Assembly (NCBI RefSeq): GCF_965638725.1
Contig: NW_027472023.1
Coordinates: forward strand, 372,001 to 436,000
Origin: Aptenodytes patagonicus
Taxonomy: Eukaryota; Chordata; Aves; Sphenisciformes; Spheniscidae
Length of the DNA stretch: 64,000 nt
Reading direction: 5' to 3'
Of this stretch, positions 38,322 through 49,605 are shown piece after piece. Both the position numbers and the translations under genes were made by a program. The first letter of the stretch is position 1, and every line of letters starts with the position of its first letter. Under the pieces are notes generated by a model that was given only the letters and a program-made list of their open reading frames with translations, did no database searches and was not told where the DNA came from.

Positions 38322-39664
38322 ATGCTCCTTGCCTCCTGCTCCGCCTGCGCCCTCCTCCTGGCCGCCTGCCATTCCTGCCCCCCCGCTGCCCCCCACCACG
38401 CCAACCCGGCCTTCCACCGCTTCCAGCGCGGCTACTACCACATCTACCTGCCGGCACTGGGCGCCAACAGGCTGCAGGGACCCGACCTCTACAGACTCTA
38501 CCAGCGCTGCCGCTTCCTGGAGGGACAGAGCGCCATCCTCTACATCTGCGGCTTCGCCTCCAGCATCCTTTTCGTGTTGGCTTCCTCTTCTTTAGTAGAT
38601 CGATTGGGTCAGAAAAAATCCTGCGTCCTTTTTTCCTTGACCTACTCGATTTGTTGTTTGGCCAAACTCTCCCGGGATCATCTGGTGCTGGCAATGGGGA
38701 GGGCTTTAGGGGGGTTGTCCGCGACGTTGCTCTTCTCTGCCTTCGAGGCGTGGTACATCCACGAGCACGTGGAGCGGTACGATTTTCCAACCAAGTGGAT
38801 CGCCGTCACCTTTTCCCGAGCGGCTTTTTGGACCAATGTCATTGCCGTGGCAGCCGGGGAGTGGCCGATTTCTTCACCGAGGGGTTGGGGTTGGGCCCAG
38901 TGGCCCCATTCACGGTCTCCATCCCCCTCCTGGTGCTGTTGGGGGTCTTTGCCGTGAAAAATTGGGATGAAAACTACGGAAAGAAACGAGCTTTCTCCAA
39001 AACCTGCAGCGACGGTTTGAAGTGCCTCCTCTCCGACCGGCCCGTCCTTCTCCTGGGCACCATCCAGGCTCTGTTTGAAAGCGTCATCTACATCTTCGTC
39101 TTCCTCTGGACCCCCGTCTTGGATCCCCAGGGCGCTCCCTTGGGCATTGTCTTCTGTGGCTTCATGGCCGCCAGCATGCTGGGCTCCTCACTCTACCGCC
39201 TGACCATCTCCAGGAGGTACCACCTCCAGCCCGTCCACCTCCTCTCCCTCGCTGTCCTCCTGGTCTTCTTCTCCCTCTTCATGCTCACCTTCTCCACCAA
39301 CCCCAGCCAGGAGAGCCCCGCCGAGTCCTTCCTCGCCTTCCTCCTCATCGAACTCTCCTGCGGGCTTTACTTCCCGGCCATGGGTTTCCTCCGACAGAAA
39401 GTGGTGCCGGAGAGGGATCGCCTGGGGGTGATGAACTGGTTTCGCCTCCCCCTGAACTTACTGGCCTGTCTGGGTTTACTGGTTCTCCACGACAGTGACC
39501 GTCAGATGGGCACCAGGAGCACGTTCGGTGTCTGCGCAGCCATCGCACTGCTGGCGCTGCTGGCCGTCGGCCGCCTCTTCGCCCTCAGTCGCCATGACAC
39601 CGAGCTCCGCCTGCCCGCGCCGCTGGGACAGGACGACGCTGCCGACGCCGTGCCCGAGCTGTGA
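38322..39664 (+). CDS. MFSD5: MFSD5, major facilitator protein, with one frame break
   Basis: The product belongs to the MFSD5 family (multi-pass membrane protein, molybdate transporter-like). Recognisable family stretches are SSLVDRLGQKKSCVLFSLTY, GRALGG, FSAFEAWYIHEHVER, LLGTIQALFESVI and FVFLWTPVLDP, and the C-terminus NWFRLPLN to LLVLHDSD. The coding region lies in one exon after an acceptor at about 38270, as expected. The frame changes at the GGGG run 38856-38859: upstream and downstream parts are each intact, but one base is missing between them. The start used is ATG 38322, in frame with the body. An ATG at 38299 would match the usual beginning of the family better but is out of frame, separated by a run of seven C, so a second indel is possible. 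Next to ESPL1 in the same orientation, as in mammals. A homopolymer sequencing error is the simplest explanation of the break; recent inactivation is the other. Confidence 0.9.
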
Positions 39665-39865
39665 CAGGGTCCCGCGACGGGTGTCACCCCCCTGAGGGAC
39701 CGCAGAGGGGATGTGGGAACACCCTGACCCACTGCTACGGGGTGAGCTGCCCCCCTGGGTGGCTGGTGACCCCCAAAACATCCTCATCCCCACTGCCTCT
39801 GTGGCGGCAGGGGGGGGCGGAAGCACGCAGGGAGGTGTAGTCCCTCTTTAAAAAAAAAAAACCCA

Positions 39866-39871
39866 AATAAA
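39866..39871 (+). other. Poly(A) signal of MFSD5
   Basis: AATAAA lies about 200 bases after the MFSD5 stop, following a short A-rich run. Confidence 0.6.
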
Positions 39872-39959
39872 AGGTGTTTCTGCAGATCCCTGTCCCCCTC
39901 CACACGTTTTTTTGGGGGGAACCTGCTCCGGATCTGCCCCCTGCCCGGCATGGGGGTCT

Positions 39960-40620
39960 GCACGCGTGCAAGTTTCACGCTGGAACCTCGTTGTCCTGAG
40001 CAGCGGTGTGCAGAGCCAGGCTTGCACAATTGTCCCTGGTGCACGGGGGTTTCTGTGCACACCAGGGTTCCTGCTGCACAGTCGTCCCTGGTGCACGGGG
40101 GGAGTTTCTGTGTCCACCGGGGTTTCTGTTGCACCAACACGTGGCCATCCCGCTCTACACAGAGCCGTGTCCCAGCACCTCGCTGCACGCTGATCCGCAG
40201 GCACCCCCTTGCACACCGTGTGGCACACACCCCCTTGCACACTTCCCTGCACACCAGCGCTGCGTTGGACAGTGATCCCAGCACCTCGCTGTGCACCAGC
40301 AGCCTCATTGCACGCCGGTCCCTGCACACCTGGGGCACAGGAGTCCTTGCACACCCACTCCCCCTTGCACAGGCGTTCTTGCACACCTACTCCCCGTTGC
40401 ACAGGCATCCTTGCACACCCACTCCCTGTTGCACAGGCATTCCTGCACACCCGCTCCCCGTTGCACAGGCGTTCCTGCACACTGTAAAGCTGTTGTGCGC
40501 TGGTCCCTGCACACCAGCACCCTGTTGCACACTACCCGCATGCACACCACTAGTCCCCTGTTGCACGGGGGCCCTTGCACACCCACACCCGTTGCAGGGG
40601 GAGGTCCCTGCACACCGTTA
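39960..40620. repeat. TTGCACAGG minisatellite downstream of MFSD5
   Basis: Units such as CCTTGCACACCCACTCCCC followed by GTTGCACAGGCATT repeat with a period near 31-33 bases, most regular between 40340 and 40490. No gene seen here or in 40621-40867. Confidence 0.88.
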
Positions 40621-40867
40621 CGGATTTACGCACGTCGGCCACTGTAACAGGGTCCGACCCTGGGGTCCCGCTGGTAAATGTCAGGTCTGAAGCTCGAGCT
40701 GGGTTCCTCCGTAGAGGGACCCCTACCCCAGATCGCGCCCCCCAGTTATACCCGTACCGCCCGTACCACCCGATCCCCAAGTCCAACCCCTTCATTCTGG
40801 GCAGTCGACTCTTGATTTCTTACTGGGTTTCACTTCTTCTGAAGCGAGCTCATTCTCTTGGGATTGG

Positions 40868-41336
40868 ATCTGTTGGAGCAGGTCCAGAGGAGGCCAGAAA
40901 AACAGTCGGAGGGCTGGAACACCTCTGCTCTGAGGACAGGCTGGGAGAGTTGGGACTGTTCAGCCTGGAGAAGAGGAGGCTCCGGGGAGACCTTCCTGCA
41001 GCCTTCCAGTACTGAAAGGGGGCTACAGGAAAGATGGGGACAGACTTTTTAGCAGGGCCTGCAGCGATAGGACCAGGGGGAATGGCTTTAAACTAAAAGA
41101 GGGGAGATTCAGAGTAGATTTAAGCAGGAATTTTTTATGCTGAGGGTGGTGAGACACTGGCACAGGTCGCCCAGAGAGGTGGTGGATGCCCCATCCCTGG
41201 AAACATTCCAGGTCGGGTTGGACGGGGCTCTGAGCAACCTGCTCCAGTTGAAGATGTCCCTGCCCAGGGCAGGGGGGTTGGACTAGATGAGCTTTAGAGG
41301 TCCCTTCCAACCCAAACCGTTCTGTGATTCTATCAA
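40868..41336 (+). mobile_element. CR1 LINE 3' end fragment
   Basis: GTCCAGAGGAGGCC, then the [18 protein letters not shown] stretch and the terminal GGTTGGACTAGATGA to CCGTTCTGTGATTCTA identify a CR1 3' end of about 470 bases on the plus strand. Confidence 0.9.
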
Positions 41337-41469
41337 TTGCTTCCTTGGTCCTTCTCTTCTTCGTTCCACTCCCATCTGCTGGATTCAGCGAGTTCTGTGT
41401 TTGCAGCGTTACTTTTATTAGCAAGTTCAGGCTCGGTCAGCTAAAAATAACTCTGTCCTGGCCCAAGCA

Positions 41470-41790
41470 GTACAGCGGGGCCTGCACAACCACCCCCATC
41501 GCATGAGGGTCCTGCACAGCCACCACCATTGCATGGGGGTCCTTGCACACCAACACCCCATTGCACGAGGGTCCCTCACAACCAGCAGAATGGCACGGCA
41601 GTCCTGCACAATCACCACCATTGCACGAGGGTCCCTGCACACCATCCCCCGTTGCACAGGGGCCTTGCACACCGGCTCCCATTACACAACGGTGCCTGTG
41701 CACCCGCCCCTCCTCACACAGGGGTCCCTGCACAATCACCACCATTGCACGGGGTCCTTGCACACCGACTCCATTGCACGGACGGCCACC
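41470..41790. repeat. Minisatellite of about 35 bp with CATTGCACGAGGGTCC
   Basis: The unit CACCACCATTGCACGAGGGTCC followed by CTGCACA recurs about nine times, ending just before the ESPL1 promoter. It shares the TTGCAC core with the repeats at 32755, 35731 and 39960. Confidence 0.88.
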
Positions 41791-41810
41791 CCCGTCGCAG
41801 GAGGCGCCGT

Positions 41811-41910
41811 GCGCATGCGCACCCCCAGGGCGGGGACTACAACTCCCGGCCTGCCCCACGTGGGCAGCCCGGTGGAGCCGCGTGCTGATCGGCTGTGGAG
41901 GGTATTTGAA
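41811..41910 (+). promoter_or_regulatory. CpG-rich promoter with NRF1, ZNF143 and CHR-like sites, for ESPL1
   Basis: GCGCATGCGC at 41811-41820 fits the NRF1 palindrome. ACTACAACTCCCGGC at 41836-41850 fits the ZNF143/STAF site. TTTGAA at 41905-41910 fits a CHR element, the site through which DREAM/MuvB complexes restrict G2/M genes such as separase. A CpG-rich stretch with GCGGCGG repeats follows to about 42110. Spacing to the coding region (first in-frame ATG 42453) suits a promoter with a first non-coding exon. Sites are by eye only. Confidence 0.6.
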
Positions 41911-42452
41911 CGGGGCGCGCGGCGGGGCCTGCACCCACCGGCGGCGGCGGCGGCGCGTCAGTCTGAGGGGCCGCGGACACGGGGGGCCGCGGAGCGGGGC
42001 TGGGGGGGCCGAGGAGTACGGCTGGGGCGGCGGGGACCTGCAGGCCCCGGGGAGGGTGAATGGGGGGGGCACTCCAGGCCGCGGCGGGGCTGTGAGCATC
42101 TGGGGAGTGGGTCTGGGGGAGGCTGTGTGGCCTTAGGGGGGCCGAGGAGTGGGGCTGGGGTGTGTGTGTGTCTGTGTGGCCTTAGGGGGGCCGAGGAGTG
42201 GGGCTGGGGGCTCCCAGGGGGCTGGAGAATGGTGTGGTGGGGGGCAGCGAGCATTAGGGGGCCTGGAGAATGGGGCTGGGAGTTTCCTGCAAGCACTGAG
42301 GGGCTGCAAGTGTTGGGGGGGGCTGTGAGCCCTGAGGGGGGCTGTGAGCTGTGGGGGTCCCCCACCTTTCCCTGCCCGCCCCAGCCCGCCCCCAAGTCAC
42401 CAGCCTGGTGTCACATGTGAAGCACCTCAAAGGAGCTGATTTTGCTGCCCGG

Positions 42453-44010
42453 ATGGACAGCTGGGAGGACATAGAGGAGCTGCTCACCGAGCTAAGGGTG
42501 AGCGGGGGACCGGGGGGCTCCGCTGCCAGCACCGCAGGGTGGGAACCCTCCCCCGGAGGGCCCTGGGCTGGGTGCCGTGGCTCTGACACCCTCCCCTCCC
42601 CAGGAACGCCTCTGCTGCTGTCCTGGAGACGCCTCCGACTCCAGCCAGGCCTCCTGGCTGCGGAAAAGCCAGGTCTGCGACAGAGTCCTGCGGATCTGTG
42701 TCGAGCAGGTGGCCGAGCCCGGGGGCTGCCCGGCACATGCCACCAGCCTGGTGGCCGTGGCCGAGGAGGCGTGCCAGGGCTACCTGACTGCTGTGTCGCA
42801 GCCTGTTCCCCTCTACCTGGAGAAGATCCTCTACCACCGGTGGAGGAACGCGGCTGGCCGGGGAAGCGGTGATGCCTGCTGGAGGGTGGCCGACCTCCTC
42901 CGTGCCCAGCTGCTGACTTACTGCCCCGGCCGGGCGCCCTCCAAGGACTTCATGGACATTGCCTACAGCAGCTTCAGCGTGCTCTGGAGAGGGGCGGACG
43001 CCCTGGCCGAGCCTGACCGGCCGCAGGAGGAGGGTAGAGCCGTCCTCTCAGTCCATCTGCGAGCCCTGCGCTTCCTCCTGCTGCTGGAGGAGGATGGGGC
43101 AGCCTTGCTGCCACTGCACCCCCCTTCTTCACCTCCCAGACAGCACAGCAGTCAGCTGCCACCTTGTACGAAGCCCAGCGGGTGCCGTCCTCGGCTTTCC
43201 TCAGCTGACAGCTCGGGTACTGCTTGCTCGCGGCTCTGCGAAAGGAGGCAACGGAGCCGCCCACCCTCCAGCAATCCCTCTGCTTCTTCGAGCTCACCTG
43301 GAGCAGTGCCGGCATCTCTGCAAGAGCGGCGGGTACAGTGAGGCCGAGGAGGCAGTAAAGGAAGTGAGGGGCTTCTTGGGGGCCACTGGCAGCTCCGCAA
43401 AGTCTTTCGGTGACCCCCTGTCCCTCCTGGAGGCCGGGGTTCAGCTGAGCCAGGTGCTGGCCAAGAGTGCTTGCCCCACGGGGCTGCCCTTATCCCAGGC
43501 CTTGGAGCGCTTCCTCAGGTGCTGGCTGAGAGCTGCCAGTTCATCGTCTCCTCCCTCGGCGAGTACGCGAAGAGGAGCAAGCAGCAGCCCTTTGGCCGGG
43601 AGGATGTGCTCAGCCTCTGTGCCTTCACCGAGGGTCACTGCTGTGTCCTCCACCAGCTGCTGGAGAGGGTAAGGCAGGGGCTGGGAGTGGGGCCACCACG
43701 TAGTGTGGTCGATCAGAGCCTCTCTGAGCAACTGGAGGGTTTGTAACCCCGCTCCGGGCTCGATGTTCCCCTTAATCCATCAGCAGAGTGTCCCTCTCCG
43801 GCGTCCCTGTCAAGCAGCAGCGCCTGGTGCTGCCTGGGCCCCACGAATGCTGTTTTTCTCCTTCCCTCCCTTCTGCAGGTTCCTCCTGACAGTGTCAAAC
43901 AGAAGCTCATGGTGAAGCAGCTGCTCTACTGTAGCATCGAGCTCTTTACCAGTGTCAGTGTGGCCTACGACCCCGAGCCCCCCGGGAAACTCACCTCAGC
44001 CAAGAAGTGA
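42453..44010 (+). pseudogene. ESPL1: ESPL1 (separase) N-terminal part, broken and truncated
   Basis: Separase is the cysteine protease that cuts cohesin at anaphase. Exon ends are 42497 (donor GTGAGC), 42604 (acceptor) to 43668, and 43879 to 44010. The stretch VCDRVLRIC ... EACQGYL ... PLYLEKIL ... RNAA ... SSFSVLWRGADAL ... LRALRFLLLLEED follows the vertebrate separase N-terminus. Further parts (ELT, LEQCRHLCKSG, LAESCQFIVSSL, REDVLSLCAF) also match but lie in different frames: shifts occur at the C run 43119-43124, between about 43195 and 43270, near 43298 and near 43515. The last exon ends in SAKK and TGA at 44008. About 2000 residues including the catalytic domain are absent; no continuation is visible to the right, where inverted array-gene relatives begin. 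The first in-frame ATG is 42453, though similarity extends some codons upstream. Either a broken duplicate or a poor assembly of the true gene. Confidence 0.82.
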
Positions 44011-45439
44011 TCTTATGCCTCCTTGAAGCCCGCTGCTCCTCCTACAGGCCAAGGCACAGCAGGGACATGTGTTGGGCTGTGCGAGGTGGCTGAGGTTTGG
44101 GGGCTCAGACCCCCTCCCTCGTCCCTGCTGAGATCAGTGCCCCCATGTCCCCCGGGCACAGTGCAGACTCTTCCCTCCCCAAGGCCCACAGCGGGGTTGT
44201 CTGTCCTACCAGCCGCACAGCCACCATCTCCTGCGGCAGCGACTCATCGGTCTCCTCTGCCTGCGCCGTCTTCCCCCTGCTACGGACACTGTGGGCTTCT
44301 GGGCTGTGAGAAGAGACCTCGGCCGGCATGGCAATCCCCCAGGAGGCCAACAGGGAGCCAGGGTGCCTCCCAGCCTCTGCTGGGGCTGGCACCAGGCACC
44401 CCCGGCACCCCAGCACTGCACAGACCCATGGCCCACCCCTGTCCTGCCCCAGGCCTGGGGGGCATGGAGGAGAGCCTGGGAGCTGCTCAGAGTTGTGCAG
44501 AGCTGCTTCCAGGAGTCCCGAGTTGCCCAGAGATGTGTTGAGCCGCGTAGGAGAAGACAAAGGGCTCTCCCGAGCAGGCTGGAGGAGCGGACAGGAGCCA
44601 GAAAGATGTCTGCAAGTGGCAGAGGTCTGCCTGGAGCTGCTCAGCAACCCCCACCCCCTTGTCCCAGGTTTCAGTCAGGGCCCCATCACCACTCACAAAG
44701 CTGCTGGCTCTTAGAGGCCTTTCTGTCTCTCCCGGAGGTGCTGGAGCTTGTTCCTGAGCAGCTGGACAAGCAAAGGGCCCAGTCAAGAGTCCATGCCATG
44801 CCCGCTCTGAGGGGGCTTCCCCCCACAAACATGTTGAGCCCCCGTCCCTCCTGTCCCCAGTACCTTCTTGACCTCAACCTGCTCCTGAACAGCTTCTGCC
44901 AGATCTGACCACGGCTCCCACCGCAAAGCAAGCGAGACAAATTGCAGGGAGCCATGGTGGGAAAGGGCATCCCCAGTGAGTCCCCAGGGCACTGGGAGGT
45001 CAGGCCAGGGCCAGGGCAGCAGGCACCCAGGTGTCCTGGGGCTAGCACCATTGCCCAGCAGCTCTGGCTGCTCCCTGAGGGATTTCTGGATCTGGGTCAC
45101 ACACCTTGATCAGCTCCTGCACTGCTGTGCCTCCCTCTGTCTTTCCCTGAAAGAGGTCTGCCTGGGAGGGAAAAGAGAACAGGAGCGTCTCCAGGAGGGG
45201 CAGGGGGGTGGAGGAGGACCCCCATGACAGCGGCCAGGGCGCAACACCAGACTACCCACTGCCCCCCGTGCCTGAGTTCCTGTTACACACGGTGTCCCCA
45301 GACACACGAGTGGGGGTCACTCATCCCACCCCCTTCCCCAAAGCCATGTTGCTGTGCCTGCAGACCCACAGCAGGCTCCCTTGAGCAGCATGGCCACAGC
45401 CAAGAGCCTGGGAGATCCCTCCATCATGGACGCCATATC
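44011..45439. other. No gene recognised between ESPL1 fragment and inverted block
   Basis: No further separase sequence could be found on either strand. Short open frames such as EVCLELLSNPHPLV near 44620 look protein-like but match nothing I know. This is where the continuation of ESPL1 would be expected. Confidence 0.4.
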
Positions 45440-45555
45440 CTAAAGTAAATGTCCTCCCCAGCCACACCACTGCCCGTGGCTGCTGGGGTGCGCGGACCCA
45501 GCACTGGCACCCACCTCCCTAACCCTGTCAGGACGGGCCTCCTTCTCCCCTGTAC

Positions 45556-46283
45556 CTTCTGCGCCTCTTCCAGGCTTGCGGCTGCCTCCCTGTTTGCCAC
45601 CTGAACGTGCTCCTGCGGGAGAGGAGGGGAAGAGGAGCAGCCATCAGGGCGCTGGGACACTCCCGCGAGTGCAGTCCCCTCCGCATTATCCCCTCCCGGC
45701 TCCCTTCAGGCACTGCCTTTGCCCTCGCGTCCCCTCTCCTTCCCAGCCCTGCAGGCACATGGTCCTGAGCAACTGGCTCTAGGTGACCCTGCCTGAGCAG
45801 GGGCATTGCACAAGGCAAGATGATCTCCAGAGGTCCCTTCCAACCTCAGCCAGTGTGTGATTCTGTGAACTCACCTTTGTCTGGGCCACCAGCCCCTCCA
45901 GCTGCTGGAGCTCCTGGCGGTTGTTTTCGAAACGCCGCGCCGCGACACAGTTCTGGGAAGAGGAGCCGGACAGAGGCACCGAGCCCCTGACACAGCCCCA
46001 GCCGCCGCAGCTGGGGGACGCGGGCAGAGGAGGGGACACTGACCTTCATGCTGAGCTGCTCCATGGTTTCCTGCAGCTCCTGCCGCTTCTTCCCCTGCGT
46101 GGGGAAAGGTGGGGTCAGGGGCTCAGGTCTCACAGCCCCAGCCCCCGTGGAAAGGGGAACACTCCACACCTACCAGACACCGCAGCAGCTCCTTGTGCCT
46201 TTGTGCCTCAGCAGAACACTGGGCCAGGTGCTCCCGGAGCATGTGGAGGTCTTGCTTCACCGCTTCTGCCTGCATGGCTGCAC
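45556..46283 (-). pseudogene. Divergent TMEM191-like paralogue, four exons left
   Basis: On the minus strand the exons are 46283-46174 (110 bp, same length as its array equivalent, with the RHKELLRCL motif), 46094-46044 (51 bp, same length, KRQELQETMEQLSMK), 45952-45875 (78 bp, RFENNRQELQQLEGLVAQ) and 45612-45556 (57 bp, EHVQVANREAAASLEEAQK). All keep splice signals and one phase and read as coiled coil. The membrane exon and poly(A) signal are not found downstream; the sequence to 45440 resembles an array intron instead. A clearly older relative than the array copies; either a remnant or the 5' part of a gene whose end was lost. Confidence 0.7.
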
Positions 46284-46763
46284 CTACGTGTCGGGAGCCA
46301 GCAGGGTGTGAGGGGCACGGCCGTGGGCACTGTCAGGCACGGACAGTTGTGGTGACGCTCCCCTACCCTGGCACGCAATCGCACACGGACATACGTGTGC
46401 GCTCAGGGGACTGCACCACCGCCCAGCTGTGAAGAGGCATGCCACCCTGCTCACCTCCAGCAGCTGCCCAGCCCCTGCAGGCAGGCTCCAGACACTGTGC
46501 AGAGAAGGGTCCTCGGGCCTTGGGTCAGCCCCCGGCCCCCAGACCCTTTCCTTCCTCTGGTTTACAAATGGCTCCCTTCCGCCACCACGGGTAGTAGACG
46601 GGGAAGGTCAGAAGCCCCGGACGCGAGGCGAGTGAGTGCAGGCAGCACGAAGCCAGCTGAGACGGCTCCACAGAGCGCGTTCCCGGGCAAGAAAGTCGCA
46701 AGACCCTCTCCCTGCGCCCTGACAATCACGCCCAAGCACATGGAGGTGGGAGATAGAAAAGGC

Positions 46764-46769
46764 TTTTTT
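46764..46769 (-). other. Lost poly(A) signal in the inverted copy
   Basis: At the place of AATAAA in the array copies the minus strand reads AAAAAA, beside a long G run on the plus strand. The canonical signal is gone although the terminal exon is intact. Confidence 0.7.
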
Positions 46770-46788
46770 GGGGGGGGGGGGGAGGCTG

Positions 46789-48967
46789 TCAAAAGGGCAG
46801 CGGCCCCTCACTGACCACGGGGAGGATCTTTCCCAGTGCATATGCCAGGTGGGTGTAGGTCTCCTCACACAGCACACGCAACAGCAGGCGGTAGAAGAGC
46901 TCGCGGTCGTACCAGGAGGCGTAGAGCACCGCAGCAGCCAGAGCAAAGCCAACGGCCAGCTGCAGGCCGACCAAGAGCAGGCAGAGTGTCCTGTGGGGCA
47001 GAAGAGGGATGGGAGACTGGGCAGGGCGGATGCATCCCAAGCCCATCTTGCCTATGGGACGGAGGGGGCCGTCCTGGGAGCCCCACGGGCTGCCTCCCCA
47101 GCCGTTTCTCATTGCTCCCTCGGGCAGGGTGGGACACGAGGCTCCGCAAGCCCGGGAAAACACCCCAGCCCAGGGAAAACCGACGCTGAGCACTTCCCAG
47201 CTGCAAAGCCCACAGCCGGCCGGCAGCTCCCCAGCAGCCTGGACTTGTGAGCCCTGCCGGCAGGAGCAGGCATCCAGCCCATCCCACCCGCTGCCCGGAA
47301 GCCGGCCCCGGAGCACAGGGGACCCAGCGGGGACACTCACTGCAGCCAAGAAAAGAAGCCGCGTCTCCTTGCCAGCATGTCGCTCTCCTGCGGGCCAACA
47401 CAGAGCAAGGACACTTGTCAAGCCCGGCCGCAGGGTCGGGACAGCTGGAGTTGCACAGTGCCCCTGGGCTGTGCCTTGCGCAGGAGTCTATAGCCCATGC
47501 GTGGCTGTGACCTCCATGGAGCCTTCTCCCCAGAGAGACCCACGCTGGCCGGGGCCGGGGCTGGCACAGGCTCTCCCCCTTACCAGCTGTGCTTCCACCA
47601 CCTCCGGCAGCACTGTCCCCGGCGCCTCTGCCTCCTTCTTCCTCTGCTGCTGGCTGCAGGCAACAGGGCTTGGTTGGACGAGTTACAGACCTCCATGGCC
47701 ACGCGGGGGGTCCCCTTCCAAACATACACCACCCCATTGCCTGGCACCAGCATTGGCAGCCCCATCACTCGGGGTGCTGCAGAGACCCCCCCTGGGCACC
47801 CGTGTGGGGCCAGGGGCCCAACTCACCAGGTCTCTTCCTGCTCCAGTGCCTCTTCAAGTTTCTTTATTTCCTGACGCAGCACCTGGGAGAAGGAAGGGTC
47901 CGAGTCCCTGAGCCTGCTGCGGCCCTCCTCCAGCCTCCCCACCCCAGGGCCCGTGGGCACCCACCCGTTTTCCCCCAGCCCTTTCGGCACTACCTCATTC
48001 TCCCGCTTAGCCTCCCGCAGCCAGGCCTTCATCTGGGCATAGTGCTTGTCCCCCTGCAAAACAACGGGCGTATCATGCGGGCGGCTGGGCTGGGACCTGG
48101 GCACCCTCGCCCCTCTCCAGCCCCAGGGCCACGCCCACTCGCTACCCCACTGCCCCAGGGCACCAGGAGACCGGGCCACTCACAAGGCCAGGCACAGGGA
48201 AGTGATGGACGCCCCCATATTCTGGGGAAAACGTCCTCCCCAGTCACGCTGCTGCCCACAGCCACTGGGCAAGCGGCGCTAGGTGACCCTCCTTGAGCAG
48301 GGGGGTCGGACAAGACAACATGACCTCCAGAAGTCCCTTCCAACCTCTCAGCCCCAGCCAGCTCAGCTCTGGGACGTGGGCAGGGGAGAGGACACCAACC
48401 TCGCTGTTGAGCTTCTCTATGGCACCACGCAGATCCTCCTGCATCTCCTCCTGCATGCGGAAAGGAGAGCAGGGGCTCAGGGTCTGCGGCCCCAGCCCCC
48501 GGGGACAAGGGGAACACTCCACACCTACCAGACACCGCAGCAGCTCCTTGTGCCTTTGTGACTCAGCAGAACACTGGGCCAGGTGCTCCCGGGGCATGCA
48601 GAGGTCTTGCTTCACCGCTTCTGCCTGCGTGGCTGCACCTGCGCGTTGGAGCCAGCAGGGTGTGAGGGGCACGGCCGTGGGCACTGTCAGGCACAGACAC
48701 TCGCGGGGACAGTCCTCAAGCAGAGGCGCACCCACGCTCTCTCACGCACAGGACACGGCCACGCACATGCAGAGTCAGGGATGCCCAGGGCTGGCACGGG
48801 AGCCTCCTCCCAGAGAGGGGCACCGTCAGCCATCTGCACTCACGCGCCTGCACCCCCCGCAGCCAGCTGTCCTGTGCGTGCACGCGCACTAGTTCCGTGC
48901 CCGGCTCAGCCTGCGCTAGCCGGGTGCTGAGCACGTGGCAGGAGGTGGTGGGGGGCACCAGGGACCG
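46789..48967 (-). CDS. TMEM191-like protein, inverted copy A
   Basis: The minus strand from 48967 to the stop at 46789-46791 repeats the array gene with the same exons; the terminal exon is 46990-46789. Several amino-acid changes are visible (for example DLCMPREHLA in place of ELRTLQERLA) but the frame and splice sites hold. The array's ATG equivalent to 2137 is GTG here while the surrounding frame (PGTELVR and DSWLRGVQAR) is kept, which suggests that this exon is read through from an upstream one. Similarity to the array ends at about 46707 on the 3' side and about 49606 on the 5' side. Without a canonical poly(A) signal its expression is doubtful. Confidence 0.6.
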
Positions 48968-49605
48968 CTGAGGAGAGAAGGAGCTTCCCCTGCCCTGCTG
49001 TGCCGGGCGCTCACGGGGCCCCTCCTGCCCGTGGGGCTGCCCTGCCCTGGGGCCTCTGCAACGCCACCTCCAGCGTCAGCATCCCGCCCTGTGAGGTCAA
49101 CATGCCCCCACCCCCGGGATCCCCTTCCTTTTGGTCCCCCACCAGCCCCAGCAGCACGCGCAGCCTCCCCACCTGGTCCTGCCTTGGCCTAGCCTACTGC
49201 CTTCCCCCCACCGCTCGCAGCCACACACAGACCCCCAGCCACCCTCCTCGCCTGGCCGTGGGCCGTAGGGACCGTGGGGACCGTGGGGATACTCTGCCCT
49301 CATCCTCTTCTGCCTTGTCAGGGACCTTCCACTGCATGGCGGACACAGGACAGGTCGTTGGCGAGTACTCTCCAAACGCCTGCCCAGCAGCACCAAGGTT
49401 CTCCTCCAGATGCTCCCCCGACTCCAGGAGCAGCCCCCTTTACACCTGCCAGGGTGCCCACGTCACAAGCCCACGGTGACATCATGGTGACACGGCCACT
49501 GCTGCCCATTGAGACATGACCATCACCTCCCTGGGGCTGGCGCCAAGAGCTGACATGGGGCCCAGTCGTGGCCACTGGGGAAACAGGGCATTACTCTCAG
49601 CACCC

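Noticed and set aside
44560..44910. Continuation of separase after 44010
   Set aside because: Short helical-looking frames do not match separase beyond the N-terminal region and have no shared splice phase.
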